From: Deinococcus arboris
GTDB lineage: Bacteria > Deinococcota > Deinococci > Deinococcales > Deinococcaceae
NCBI RefSeq assembly: GCF_009755355.1
Contig: NZ_WQLB01000001.1
Location: 124,001 to 188,000, forward strand
Reading direction: 5' to 3'
DNA: 64,000 nucleotides
The notes under the pieces are model-generated. The model saw only the letters and a list, made by a program, of their open reading frames with translations, ran no database searches and had not been told where the DNA came from. A program made the translations under genes and the position numbers. Positions 34,975 through 43,631 of this stretch are shown here, in pieces (positions within the stretch are counted from its first letter, which is position 1; the number at the start of each line of letters is the position of its first letter).

Positions 34975-35610
34975 ATGAAAATCGCTCTTCTCGCTATTGC
35001 AATTATTCTCGCTGGGGGAAGTGTTGTTATGACGAACAAAAGCGCTCAGCCAGAACGCACGCCAGAACAGGCAGTCGGTCAATTTATTCAGGCCCTGCTT
35101 TTGGTGGACGCAAATCTACTCGCAGACTCCATGAACCTAGAGCAATCCGGCGAAGACATCTTGAGAGAAGGTTGGGGAGAATTATCCGCTTATATAGACC
35201 GCCGACAACCCCGTGACCCGAAGCGTTATAGCTGGGAAGTAAAGGATGTCAAAATCTCTCCAACAACGCCTCGGTATGCGACGGCGACAGTTGAATACAC
35301 CACACCAGACTCGGCTGCCGAGGCAGAAAAAATCCTTGAAATTCAAGGGGCACAATACGATAAAGACGGACGTCTAACTGGGTTTGACCCTGACATTCAT
35401 ATTAGTGATGCACAAGCCGCGCAGATGGCGGCGTCTGACCCCAGTATCCCTCGTATCCACTATCGGGTTCCTGTGGGCCTCGTGCGTTCTCAGAACGATT
35501 CTCAGCGCTGGGCTGTGAACCCTGCCCGTCAGGCTGCACAGCCCCTGCTTGAAGTGGTTATCAATGGAGCCAGTTTAGAGAGCAATCAGCAGTACCGTGT
35601 CAAACCTTAG
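34975..35610 (+). CDS. Secreted or membrane-tethered protein, unknown
   Basis: This encodes 211 residues from the ATG at 34975, 12 bases after the stop of the DUF5995-like gene (GTGAGG upstream). Residues 1-22 are a hydrophobic N-terminal segment (MKIALLAIAIILAGGSVVM), so the rest lies outside the membrane. The body starts TPEQAVGQFIQALLLVDANLLADSMNL and has YATATVEYTTPDSAAEA, which looks like an NTF2-like fold used in small secreted domains; this is inference. The gene is A/T-rich compared with the core genome. Confidence 0.6.
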   Translation: MKIALLAIAIILAGGSVVMTNKSAQPERTPEQAVGQFIQALLLVDANLLADSMNLEQSGEDILREGWGELSAYIDRRQPRDPKRYSWEVKDVKISPTTPRYATATVEYTTPDSAAEAEKILEIQGAQYDKDGRLTGFDPDIHISDAQAAQMAASDPSIPRIHYRVPVGLVRSQNDSQRWAVNPARQAAQPLLEVVINGASLESNQQYRVKP

Positions 35611-35865
35611 AGAGACTTTCCCTCTCCCAGTAAAGGGATTTCTTTTGACTCCCGTTCTCTTTTCGGCCCTATGAGCGCCTCACCAACTTGCTCAACAAAT
35701 TGATGACATGCGCAGAGCCGGGGCGACGACATCATCCATCACCACCACTAAAGTTAGTGGTTGCTACCAGAGGCAAACCACCTGTTGGAGGTGTCCTGGC
35801 GGCACGAATCTGCGGCTCTGCCTGATGCCTGGAGAGCGTAACGTGAGACACCATGAGGTCACACC

Positions 35866-36900
35866 GTGTCTGATGTCGCTTCGCAGCTTGACCATCCTGA
35901 TGTGGTCCCCGTTGTCCCAGTGGCTGCGGCACCCCCGAATTCTCCTACACGGACGGAACGGCCCCTCCAGGCTTTGATTGATGATTTCAAAGGTCTACCC
36001 TTTGACGTACTCTTTCCCGTTCGCCGCTGGCTGGGCGACCAGCCCTGGCGCATGCGGTGGGTCCAGGCTCTGTTGTTCTTCGCCCTGTTTCCCCTCTCCC
36101 TCACGCACCTCTGGGGCATTGACGCAGAGATTCAAGACGCGGCTTGGGCCATTGGCACCTACTTCGCGCTGTTGTGGGGCTACGTGCTCTGGGCCATCGT
36201 CCAGCCGGGCCAGCTCAAACGCCGCAACCTCTTCCTCATCACCGTGTTCACCGCCATCGTGGGCGTCTTCTTGGTGCTGACCCTCCAGAAACTGCCGTTC
36301 ATTTCTGCGCTGTACAGCGCCACCGAATGGAACTTCAGCCCCGCCCGGCTGGTGGGCTTTGTGGCAGGCGTTGGCCTAGTTGAGGAAGCGGTGAAGCTCC
36401 TGCCCGTCTTCTGGCTGGCCGTCAAGTGGCGTGAAATTCGCACGCCCCGCGAAGCAGCTTTCTACGCTGGCATCAGTGGCCTGGCATTTGGTGTCGCCGA
36501 AGCAGTTGCCTACTCCATCCATTACACCGATACCAACACCTTTGGCATGACATTCGGGCTGGTGGGCAGCGGCAACTATGTGGTGTCCGAATTCCTGCGT
36601 CTTATCACCCTGCCTTTTTTGCATTGCGTCTTCAGCGGTATTGCTGGGTACTACCTGGGGCTGAGCCTGCTGGCTCCCCAGCGCCGGACGGCCCTACTTC
36701 TGTTGGGGGTAGGGGTTACAGCACTTCTGCATGGACTGTATGACTTCTTTGCGGGCGGCTGGCTGGGCTTGGGCGTGGCTGGAGTCGCCATCGTGACCTT
36801 CGTGGCGTATCTGCGGAGCGCCGAGCACATCACGCAGCACATCACTGGGAAGGATGAGCCCATCCCACCTGTCGCCCCCACCAAGAAGGAGCTCGTATGA
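35866..36900 (+). CDS. PrsW-family glutamic intramembrane protease
   Basis: This encodes 344 residues from a GTG. After a Pro-rich cytoplasmic tail (about 1-60) there are eight or so membrane helices. Family motifs are present: VEEAVKLLPV with Glu173-Glu174, FGVAEAVAYS with Glu212, LPFLHCVFSGIAGYYLG with His253, and ALLHGLYDFF with His289, which together form the glutamic active site. PrsW proteases cut membrane proteins such as anti-sigma factors. Here the likely targets are membrane-linked products of the same cluster, but that is inference. It overlaps the next gene by 4 bases (ATGA). Confidence 0.88.
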   Translation: MSDVASQLDHPDVVPVVPVAAAPPNSPTRTERPLQALIDDFKGLPFDVLFPVRRWLGDQPWRMRWVQALLFFALFPLSLTHLWGIDAEIQDAAWAIGTYFALLWGYVLWAIVQPGQLKRRNLFLITVFTAIVGVFLVLTLQKLPFISALYSATEWNFSPARLVGFVAGVGLVEEAVKLLPVFWLAVKWREIRTPREAAFYAGISGLAFGVAEAVAYSIHYTDTNTFGMTFGLVGSGNYVVSEFLRLITLPFLHCVFSGIAGYYLGLSLLAPQRRTALLLLGVGVTALLHGLYDFFAGGWLGLGVAGVAIVTFVAYLRSAEHITQHITGKDEPIPPVAPTKKELV

Positions 36901-37277
36901 CCGGACGCCACACCGTACCAACCGCCCAAATGCCGACTGAGGGTACAGCGCCCATTCCAACCATCGAGCCCGAAGTATCAGCCACAGCACGTCAGGCGGC
37001 CCTCCCCGATGCCTCCTTTTTCAAGTTCCTGCCACGGGTGCTCATGGCGACGAACGCCATTCTGCTGCTGTTGCTGGCTTTCCAGCTGTTCCACCGCCCG
37101 AAGTACGAGTACATGACGGCTTCGCCGGACGACCTGAAGTTCGAGGAGGAAATGAACGCTATGGGCGCGCAGGGCTGGAAAGCAGACAGTTGCCGACGTG
37201 CCTCCTCTGAAAACGACTTCGGGGCAACAGACTTCAGCTACGAGTGCGTCATGTCCCGCCCCAAATTGGGTTGGTAA
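36897..37277 (+). CDS. Single-pass membrane protein with a DUF4177-like domain
   Basis: This encodes 126 residues. One membrane helix (FLPRVLMATNAILLLLLAFQLF, about 42-64) is followed by a domain reading YEYMTASPDDLKFEEEMNAMGAQGW, then KADSCRR and YECVMSRP. This matches the shape of DUF4177 (KYEY..., N.lg.eGWelv...), a small alpha/beta fold. The ATGA overlap makes its translation dependent on the PrsW gene, and the two are probably functional partners or protease and substrate. Confidence 0.65.
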   Translation: MTGRHTVPTAQMPTEGTAPIPTIEPEVSATARQAALPDASFFKFLPRVLMATNAILLLLLAFQLFHRPKYEYMTASPDDLKFEEEMNAMGAQGWKADSCRRASSENDFGATDFSYECVMSRPKLGW

Positions 37278-37285
37278 GGAGAATC

Positions 37286-38017
37286 ATGTCGTTCCTGAAA
37301 AAGCTGGAGGAAATCGGCAAAAAAGCAACTGAGGTGGCGGTCGAGCTGGGCACAGAAGGCCAGAAACGCTACGCCGAATATCAGGAAAAAAGCGCCGAGC
37401 AGCGGAAGGTTGCCGAAGCCGAGGCCGCCCAGAAGTGGGCTGAAACTGAAGCCCTCCTGGCCCACTGCCTGCCCAGCCCGATCAAGTTCAAGGTGACGGC
37501 CAACTACCACGGTGGCTACCCAGGCATGCCGGACATCATCGACAGCGGCGAACTCTACCTGGGCGACACGTTCATGGTCTGGGTCAAGCTCCCGACGGTG
37601 GTTCGCATCGACTACAGCACCGTCCATGACTTGGAACTGGATAACTTCAAGGTCAGCATGATGCGCAGTTTCCTTGCCAACGGGGCAGACAATGACGTTC
37701 ATCGGCTCAAGAACACGGTCGCCGTGCACTGCCGGGTGAACGGCGTGAAGCAGCGCATCAAGTTCGAAATCTGGGGCGGCCTGAGCGTCCACGCGGGGGC
37801 CCTGAATGCCCAGAAAGTTGTGGACCACATGGCCGAGTTCCGGCATCTGTTCATTCAGGAGCCAGCGCTTGCGGCACCAGCGGCACCGACCACCGCAGCA
37901 CCTGCCGGTCTGTCCATCACACAGGAACTGGAACGCCCGGCGGAACTGCACGCCAAGGGCGTGCTGGACCAGGACGAGTTCCGGGCCTTCAAGGCCAAGT
38001 TGCTGGCCAACCTCTAA
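37286..38017 (+). CDS. SHOCT-domain protein
   Basis: This encodes 243 residues from the ATG at 37286 (AAGGAGA upstream). Residues 1-60 are a charged coiled coil ([17 protein letters not shown]). Residues of about 70-190 are a beta-rich domain ([20 protein letters not shown]), perhaps PH-like. After an Ala/Pro linker, the last ~30 residues are a SHOCT domain ([18 protein letters not shown]), a short helical motif common at the C-terminus of bacterial membrane-signalling proteins. It lies 8 bases after the DUF4177-like gene and 95 bases before hsdM. Confidence 0.75.
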   Translation: MSFLKKLEEIGKKATEVAVELGTEGQKRYAEYQEKSAEQRKVAEAEAAQKWAETEALLAHCLPSPIKFKVTANYHGGYPGMPDIIDSGELYLGDTFMVWVKLPTVVRIDYSTVHDLELDNFKVSMMRSFLANGADNDVHRLKNTVAVHCRVNGVKQRIKFEIWGGLSVHAGALNAQKVVDHMAEFRHLFIQEPALAAPAAPTTAAPAGLSITQELERPAELHAKGVLDQDEFRAFKAKLLANL

Positions 38018-38112
38018 ACCTGGGCGAACGCTGGTCAGAGGGCTGGGGCGAAAAACACCGTCCTGGCCTTCATCCGCTTTGCCAAGCCCGACCATATCCT
38101 GACGGAGATTTC

Positions 38113-40584
38113 ATGCCCAAACTCACCCTCAAACAACTGGAGCGGCACCTGTTCGCCGCCGCTGACATCCTGCGCGGCAAGATGGACGCCTCCGACTTCA
38201 AGGAATACATCTTCGGCATGCTGTTCCTCAAGCGTGCTTCGGACGTGTTCGGGGCGCAGTACAGCCGCATCCTCAAAGAGCAGCTGGCCCTGGGCCGCAC
38301 CCCAGAAGAAGCCAAGCAACGCGCCGAATCGCGCTCACGGTACGAAGACCAACAGGTGTTCTATGTCCCTGAACAGGCTCGCTGGGAGTCCCTGCGCGAC
38401 CACCTACACAAGGACGTAGGCGACGGCTTGAACAAGGCGCTGGCTGCCCTCGAAGAGGAGAACTTTGCTGCACTCGAAGGCGTGGTCGGACACATTGACT
38501 TTAACCGCCGTGTCGGGCAGACCCGGATTGCCGACAGCAAACTGCGCGAGTTGATTGACCACTTCAGTAAGCAGCCCCTGCTGAACGAAAACTTCGAGTT
38601 TCCCGACCTGCTGGGAGCTGCCTACGAGTATTTGGTCAAGGAGTTTGCCGATAGCGCAGGCAAGAAAGGCGGCGAATTTTATACTCCACGTGACGTAGTG
38701 CGCCTGATGGTGCGTCTGCTCAACCCGCAGCCCAAGATGCGCGTGTACGACCCCACCGTCGGCTCTGGCGGCATGCTGATTCAGAGCCGCCAGCATGTGG
38801 AAGAACATGGCGGCGACCCCTCTACGGTGGCCCTGTACGGTCAGGATGCCAACGGCGGGTCGTGGGCCATGGCCAAGATGAACCTCATCATGCACGGGAT
38901 TTACGACGCCACGCTGCACAACGACGACACGCTGGCCCGCCCGCTGCACAAGGAACCCGACGGCGGCCTGATGCGCTTTGACCGCGTGATTGCCAATCCA
39001 CCCTTCAGCCTGAACTACGTCCAGAAAGAGTTGCAGGTCGCCCACCGCTTCAAGTACGGCTACACACCCGAAGGCGGCAAGAAGGCTGACCTGATGTTCC
39101 TCCAGCACATGTTGGCCGTCACCCGCCAGAACGGTATGGTCGCCACGGTGATGCCACACGGCGTGTTGTTCCGGGGCGGCGAAGAGAAGGCGATTCGCAC
39201 CGGCCTGCTGAACGACGACGTGCTGGAGGCCGTCATCGGCCTGCCTGCCAACCTGTTCTACGGCACCGGCATTCCCGCCGCCATCCTGATTCTTCGGCAC
39301 CAGGGTGATAAGCCCGTTGACCGCCAGAACAAGGTGCTGTTCATCAACGCCGACGCTGAGTACCACAGTGGCCGCGCTCAGAACTACCTGCGAGCCGAGC
39401 ACATCGAGAAGATTGCGAGCACCTACGCCGCATTCCAGGACGTCCCCGGCTACGCCCGCGTGGTGACTCGGCAGGAACTGCGCGACAACGACGACAACCT
39501 GAACATCCGCCGTTATGCCGACAATACCCCCGCCCCCGAACCCCATGACGTGCGTGCCCACCTTCAGGGGGGCGTGCCCCGGCGCGAAGTAGAGGCCCAA
39601 CAAGGGCTCTTTGCATCACATGGTTTTGACGTAACGGTCGTATTTCCCCCGACGGAATCCACCGAGACGTACCTTCACTTTGCTCCGTACATTACGAGTC
39701 GGCAGCATCTTCGGCAGGTGGTAGACATCAGCGTTGGTGTCCTCCAGACCGAGCAGAATATTCAGAAGCGCTTCGTCAACTGGTGGGACGAGCATCACCT
39801 CCACATTGCCCGCCTGCCCGAAACGAAGGCTCTCCAGACCTTGCGGGCCGAGCTGCTGGGGAGCTTTCAGGTGGCGTTCGCCCGCAGTCTGGACAGCGTT
39901 GGAGAAGGCGTGAAGATTAACTCCACGCCCCTCCTGACCCCCTTCCAAGTGGCCGGGGTCATCGCTTCCTGGTGGGATGACAATAAGTTCAACCTGAAGA
40001 CGCTGGCGGCCAATGGCTGGGCCGAGCTGCTCAGCGGCTGGATTGCCAACGCCACCAGCGAGGACGGCGACACCGCCACCACCGGGGGCATTGACCGTGA
40101 CCGCTTGCTGCATGCCCTGGCCCCCAGAGCCATGCAAGCCCTTGCCACACTAGACGAACGCCGGGCCGAACTGGAAGCAGCGTTAGCCGAACTAGAAGGA
40201 GACGAGGACGGCGAAGACGACACCGACGAGCGCGACCCGATGCAAGCCGTTTACAACGCAGGTGTCGCGAAAGTGGTCAAGAAGCAACTGGGCGACCTGA
40301 AGAAGGCCCACAAGGCCACCCTTGCCAATGCGCTGGGCAGTTTGGCCGCCGCCGCCCACGCCATGAGCGACACGCAGCGGGAGGCGTTGGCCCTCGGCCT
40401 GATGCGCGAGAACCTAGAGACGGCCCTGACCCGCGCCATTACCACGCACCGCAACCGGATTGTGACCACGCTGGAAGGCTGGCATGACAAATACCATGTG
40501 AGCCTGCGAACGCTGGAGCAAGAGCGCAACGCCGCCGCCCAGCAGTTAGAAGGATTCTTGCGGGAGTTGGGTTATGCCGGGTGA
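38113..40584 (+). CDS. hsdM: Type I restriction-modification DNA methyltransferase subunit with long C-terminal extension
   Basis: This encodes 823 residues, far above the usual ~500. Residues of about 1-130 are the HsdM N-terminal helical domain. The methylase core (about 150-430) has DPTVGSGG (SAM site, 213-220) and NPPFSLNY (catalytic, NPPF at 295-298), as in N6-adenine enzymes. Residues of about 500-823 are an added helical, acidic extension with a coiled-coil end ([21 protein letters not shown]). It adds methyl groups at the HsdS-specified site and is part of the restriction complex. CGGAG lies before the ATG. It overlaps hsdS by 11 bases. Confidence 0.93.
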   Translation: MPKLTLKQLERHLFAAADILRGKMDASDFKEYIFGMLFLKRASDVFGAQYSRILKEQLALGRTPEEAKQRAESRSRYEDQQVFYVPEQARWESLRDHLHKDVGDGLNKALAALEEENFAALEGVVGHIDFNRRVGQTRIADSKLRELIDHFSKQPLLNENFEFPDLLGAAYEYLVKEFADSAGKKGGEFYTPRDVVRLMVRLLNPQPKMRVYDPTVGSGGMLIQSRQHVEEHGGDPSTVALYGQDANGGSWAMAKMNLIMHGIYDATLHNDDTLARPLHKEPDGGLMRFDRVIANPPFSLNYVQKELQVAHRFKYGYTPEGGKKADLMFLQHMLAVTRQNGMVATVMPHGVLFRGGEEKAIRTGLLNDDVLEAVIGLPANLFYGTGIPAAILILRHQGDKPVDRQNKVLFINADAEYHSGRAQNYLRAEHIEKIASTYAAFQDVPGYARVVTRQELRDNDDNLNIRRYADNTPAPEPHDVRAHLQGGVPRREVEAQQGLFASHGFDVTVVFPPTESTETYLHFAPYITSRQHLRQVVDISVGVLQTEQNIQKRFVNWWDEHHLHIARLPETKALQTLRAELLGSFQVAFARSLDSVGEGVKINSTPLLTPFQVAGVIASWWDDNKFNLKTLAANGWAELLSGWIANATSEDGDTATTGGIDRDRLLHALAPRAMQALATLDERRAELEAALAELEGDEDGEDDTDERDPMQAVYNAGVAKVVKKQLGDLKKAHKATLANALGSLAAAAHAMSDTQREALALGLMRENLETALTRAITTHRNRIVTTLEGWHDKYHVSLRTLEQERNAAAQQLEGFLRELGYAG

Positions 40585-42643
40585 GAGAACAAGACAACCT
40601 GTTCGGGAAATAGTCACCCGCTCTTTTTCTGGCCCAAGCCCTGACTGTGAAGAGATTCCCGTTAAGGGTGGGCAGAAGTGGGCTGTGCTCAAAACAACAG
40701 CAATTACTTGGACAGGCTGGAATCAGTACGCGAACAAGATTCTCCCGGCATGGTTCCCGGTCAATCAAGACCTGCAAGTTCGCACAGGCGACATTCTAAT
40801 AACCAAAGCAGGGCCGCGTGAGCGCACTGGCGTGATTGCTTACGCTAACGATGTATCAGTAAACATTGTGCCTTCCGGGAAAATGCTTTGCCTCCGCATC
40901 AATCCAGCCAAAGCGGAGGCAAGGTACGTCTACCGTGCAATGGCCTTACCCGAAGCACGACAGTATCTGAACGACCGCACAACCGGGATGGCAGAGTCTC
41001 AAGTCAACTTCGCCAATGAGGTTGTTCTTGACCTGCCCTTAGAGTTACCCCCACTACCCGAACAGCGCCGGATTGCCGACATCCTCGATACGCTTGACCG
41101 CACCATTGAAGGCACGCAGCGCATCATTGTCAAGCTTCAGGCCGCCCGCCAAGGCTTGCTGCACGACCTGCTGACGCGGGGGGTGGACGAACGCGGCCAC
41201 CTCCGCGACCCGGAGAAAACCCCGGAATTGTTTAAGGACACGGTGCTGGGGCGTGTGCCAAGGGATTGGGAGGTTGTGCGGGTTGCTGATGTATTAGCAC
41301 AACCTCCTAGGAACGGCTACAGCCCAAGCGAAGTCCCTAGCTACAACGGTACGCTCATGCTTGGCCTCGGTTGTTTGACTCCTCATGGCTTTAGCCCCAG
41401 GCAGTTGAAGAACGCTCCTGAACAAGACTCTCGGCTGAGTGCCTACTTCCTACAAGATGGGGACTTATTGCTTAGCAGAGCCAATACACGTCAACTTGTG
41501 GCCGCAGTGGGCATATACCGAGATGTGGGTGTTCCTTGCATATACCCAGATTTAATGATGCGTTTAGTGCCACTTTCCATTGTGTCAGCTCAATTCCTTG
41601 AGCTCCTGTTACGGCTACCCAAGGTTCGTCGCCAGATGATAGCCAACGCTCAAGGAACTTCGGAGAGTATGGTCAAAATCAGCTCCGCCATAGTAAGAGA
41701 AGTCCGTGTGCCTCTACCGAGTCGCGCAGAACAAATGTCGATTGAAAGCGTCCTAGGCGCTAATGACGACAAGCTACGTGTTGAACAAGCCCAACTTGCC
41801 AAGCTGCTAACGCTCAAGCGGGGGCTAATGGAAGACTTGCTGACGGGGCGAAAGCGAGTGTCTGTCGGAGAGAGTGAACCCGCAAAGCAGGCAGAGACCG
41901 AGCCACTGGCCAACATCTCCTTTGAATCACCTCGCACCCCTGCGTTCGACCCGGTTGTCAACTTCCGGGCAAGCGCAGGCGTAGACCCGGCTGCCCAGAC
42001 CGATTGGGTAGCTCAGGCGCGTGAGATAGCAGCACGCCAGCAAGTCGCGGCCTACTCGCGGGAAGCCTTAGACAGGGCAGTCGCTGACCTTGCCGAGCTG
42101 TCTAGGACGCTGGACGGCATCTTGCAGGTTCCTGATGTCCTGAAGGCGGCAGGCGTGCGCTTTGTGCTGCTCAAGCACCCCAAGGGCAGCAAGACCAGTG
42201 GGGCCGCCTTCTGGCTGGATGCCGGGGCCAAGTCCCCGACCCAGCCGGTAGTGGCTCTCTCTATGCGCTACCCGCACATCGACGTGTTTTGGTTCAACTT
42301 GTTTCACGAGCTGGGCCACATCTGGCATAACCACGCGGCAGTCATGGGCGAAGAGTTGGTGACCTACAGTGACCCGGCTCCAGCCGAGCAGGAGGCGCAT
42401 GCCTACGCCCGCGAAGCCTTGATTCCTGACGCCATCTGGCAGCCCTACTTGCACACTGGCAACCATACGATGAGAGGAATACTCGCCTTCGCTAGGACAG
42501 TCGGGCGGCATCACGCCACGGTGGCTGGACGCTTGGGCAACGACCTGAAGGATTTCCCCCGGTTCAACAGCCGAGACCACCGCCCGACTGTTCCCACCGA
42601 CTTGTTTGACCGTCTGCTGCTGCGGCTTGGAGGTTCTCTATGA
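40574..42643 (+). CDS. hsdS: HsdS specificity subunit fused to a HigA/ImmA-type zinc metallopeptidase domain
   Basis: This encodes 689 residues. Residues of about 1-215 are target-recognition domain 1 and conserved spacer 1 ([20 protein letters not shown], at 158-177). Residues of about 225-430 are domain 2 and spacer 2 ([16 protein letters not shown]). A linker follows, then at about 480-689 a domain not normal for Hsd[45 protein letters not shown] with the zinc motif HELGH at 578-582, and [14 protein letters not shown] carrying the third ligand (about Glu607). This domain matches the ImmA/IrrE peptidase-like C-terminus of HigA-type antitoxins. The recognition domains are A/T-richer than the rest. 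GGGAG lies before the ATG. Confidence 0.9.
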   Translation: MPGERTRQPVREIVTRSFSGPSPDCEEIPVKGGQKWAVLKTTAITWTGWNQYANKILPAWFPVNQDLQVRTGDILITKAGPRERTGVIAYANDVSVNIVPSGKMLCLRINPAKAEARYVYRAMALPEARQYLNDRTTGMAESQVNFANEVVLDLPLELPPLPEQRRIADILDTLDRTIEGTQRIIVKLQAARQGLLHDLLTRGVDERGHLRDPEKTPELFKDTVLGRVPRDWEVVRVADVLAQPPRNGYSPSEVPSYNGTLMLGLGCLTPHGFSPRQLKNAPEQDSRLSAYFLQDGDLLLSRANTRQLVAAVGIYRDVGVPCIYPDLMMRLVPLSIVSAQFLELLLRLPKVRRQMIANAQGTSESMVKISSAIVREVRVPLPSRAEQMSIESVLGANDDKLRVEQAQLAKLLTLKRGLMEDLLTGRKRVSVGESEPAKQAETEPLANISFESPRTPAFDPVVNFRASAGVDPAAQTDWVAQAREIAARQQVAAYSREALDRAVADLAELSRTLDGILQVPDVLKAAGVRFVLLKHPKGSKTSGAAFWLDAGAKSPTQPVVALSMRYPHIDVFWFNLFHELGHIWHNHAAVMGEELVTYSDPAPAEQEAHAYAREALIPDAIWQPYLHTGNHTMRGILAFARTVGRHHATVAGRLGNDLKDFPRFNSRDHRPTVPTDLFDRLLLRLGGSL

Positions 42644-43584
42644 ACACGGACTTGTATGGCCGCGAACTTCCGCCTCTGTTCGATGACTTCGTCAAGCTGG
42701 ACACACTCGATGAGCTGTTTCAGCGCAGCCGGGACTACAGGGGCAGCCAGCAGTATCTCAATACGTTGCGGTTCATTCGGAAGTTCACGCAGTACAGCCC
42801 CTACAACACCTTCCTGATTCGGATGCAGCGCCCAGAAGCCACCTACGTAGCGACAGCAGCCAAATGGAAACGCGAGCACCGGCGCATGGTGCTACCGGAA
42901 GCCCGTCCACTGGTCTTGCTGGTGCCGTTCGGCCCTGTTCACTTCGTGTACGACCTCGCCGATACAGCGGGAGACGACTCGCGTATTCCAGAACAGGCAC
43001 TGCATCCTTTCGCGGTGGGTGGGCGGCTTGCGCCCCATGTATGGGACAACACGCTGGCCCACGCCGAACAAGAAGGCATCTTGGTCGAGCAGCAGCCGAT
43101 GGAGCCGCTGAAAGCAGGGTACGTCCGCCGAACCGAGGCACACGAGAAAGGGCGCTTCGTGGTCATGCTGAATTCGACCCAGCCTCTTGAAGAGCGTTAC
43201 GCCACGCTCATCCATGAATTGGCCCATGTGCTGTGTGGTCACTTGGGCAAAGCCCCCAATGAAAAGAACTGGGATGAGCGTTCTCGCTTGCCCTTGGCTG
43301 AGCGGGAAATCGAAGCAGAGTCGGTACTGTATCTCGTGACTGGACGGCAAGGGGTGTACGCGAAATCGGAAGAATACCTGGCTAACTTCATCGGCAAATT
43401 CGGGGACATGATTCCGCCCATCAGCTTTACGACGGTACTCACTGTCTCCGGGGACTTGGAGCGCTGGGGTCAGTCGGCCCTTAAAAAGACAGGCAAAGGG
43501 GCACAAGCGGGGACAGATTCGATGCAGCAGTTGTTCGCTCGGCAGTTCTGGGCACCCACCGATTCAGAGCCGGACGACACGTAA
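42640..43584 (+). CDS. ArdC-like/ImmA-IrrE zinc metallopeptidase
   Basis: This encodes 314 residues and overlaps the hsdS fusion by 4 bases (ATGA). Residues of about 45-105 (YSPYNTFLIRMQRPEATYVA, KWKREHRRMV) resemble the ssDNA-binding N-terminal part of ArdC-type antirestriction proteins. Residues of about 185-235 are the peptidase: TLIHELAHVLCGHLG, with HELAH at 192-196, and EIEAESVLYLV with the third zinc ligand (about Glu225). ArdC-like proteins protect incoming DNA from restriction; this copy sits inside a restriction operon, so it could regulate the complex, protect it, or remove a repressor. The last ~55 residues are unassigned. Confidence 0.8.
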   Translation: MNTDLYGRELPPLFDDFVKLDTLDELFQRSRDYRGSQQYLNTLRFIRKFTQYSPYNTFLIRMQRPEATYVATAAKWKREHRRMVLPEARPLVLLVPFGPVHFVYDLADTAGDDSRIPEQALHPFAVGGRLAPHVWDNTLAHAEQEGILVEQQPMEPLKAGYVRRTEAHEKGRFVVMLNSTQPLEERYATLIHELAHVLCGHLGKAPNEKNWDERSRLPLAEREIEAESVLYLVTGRQGVYAKSEEYLANFIGKFGDMIPPISFTTVLTVSGDLERWGQSALKKTGKGAQAGTDSMQQLFARQFWAPTDSEPDDT

Positions 43585-43631
43585 ATCTGTTCAGGCGGGT
43601 GCGGCAGCAGTGGTAGCGTGACGGCCAGACT

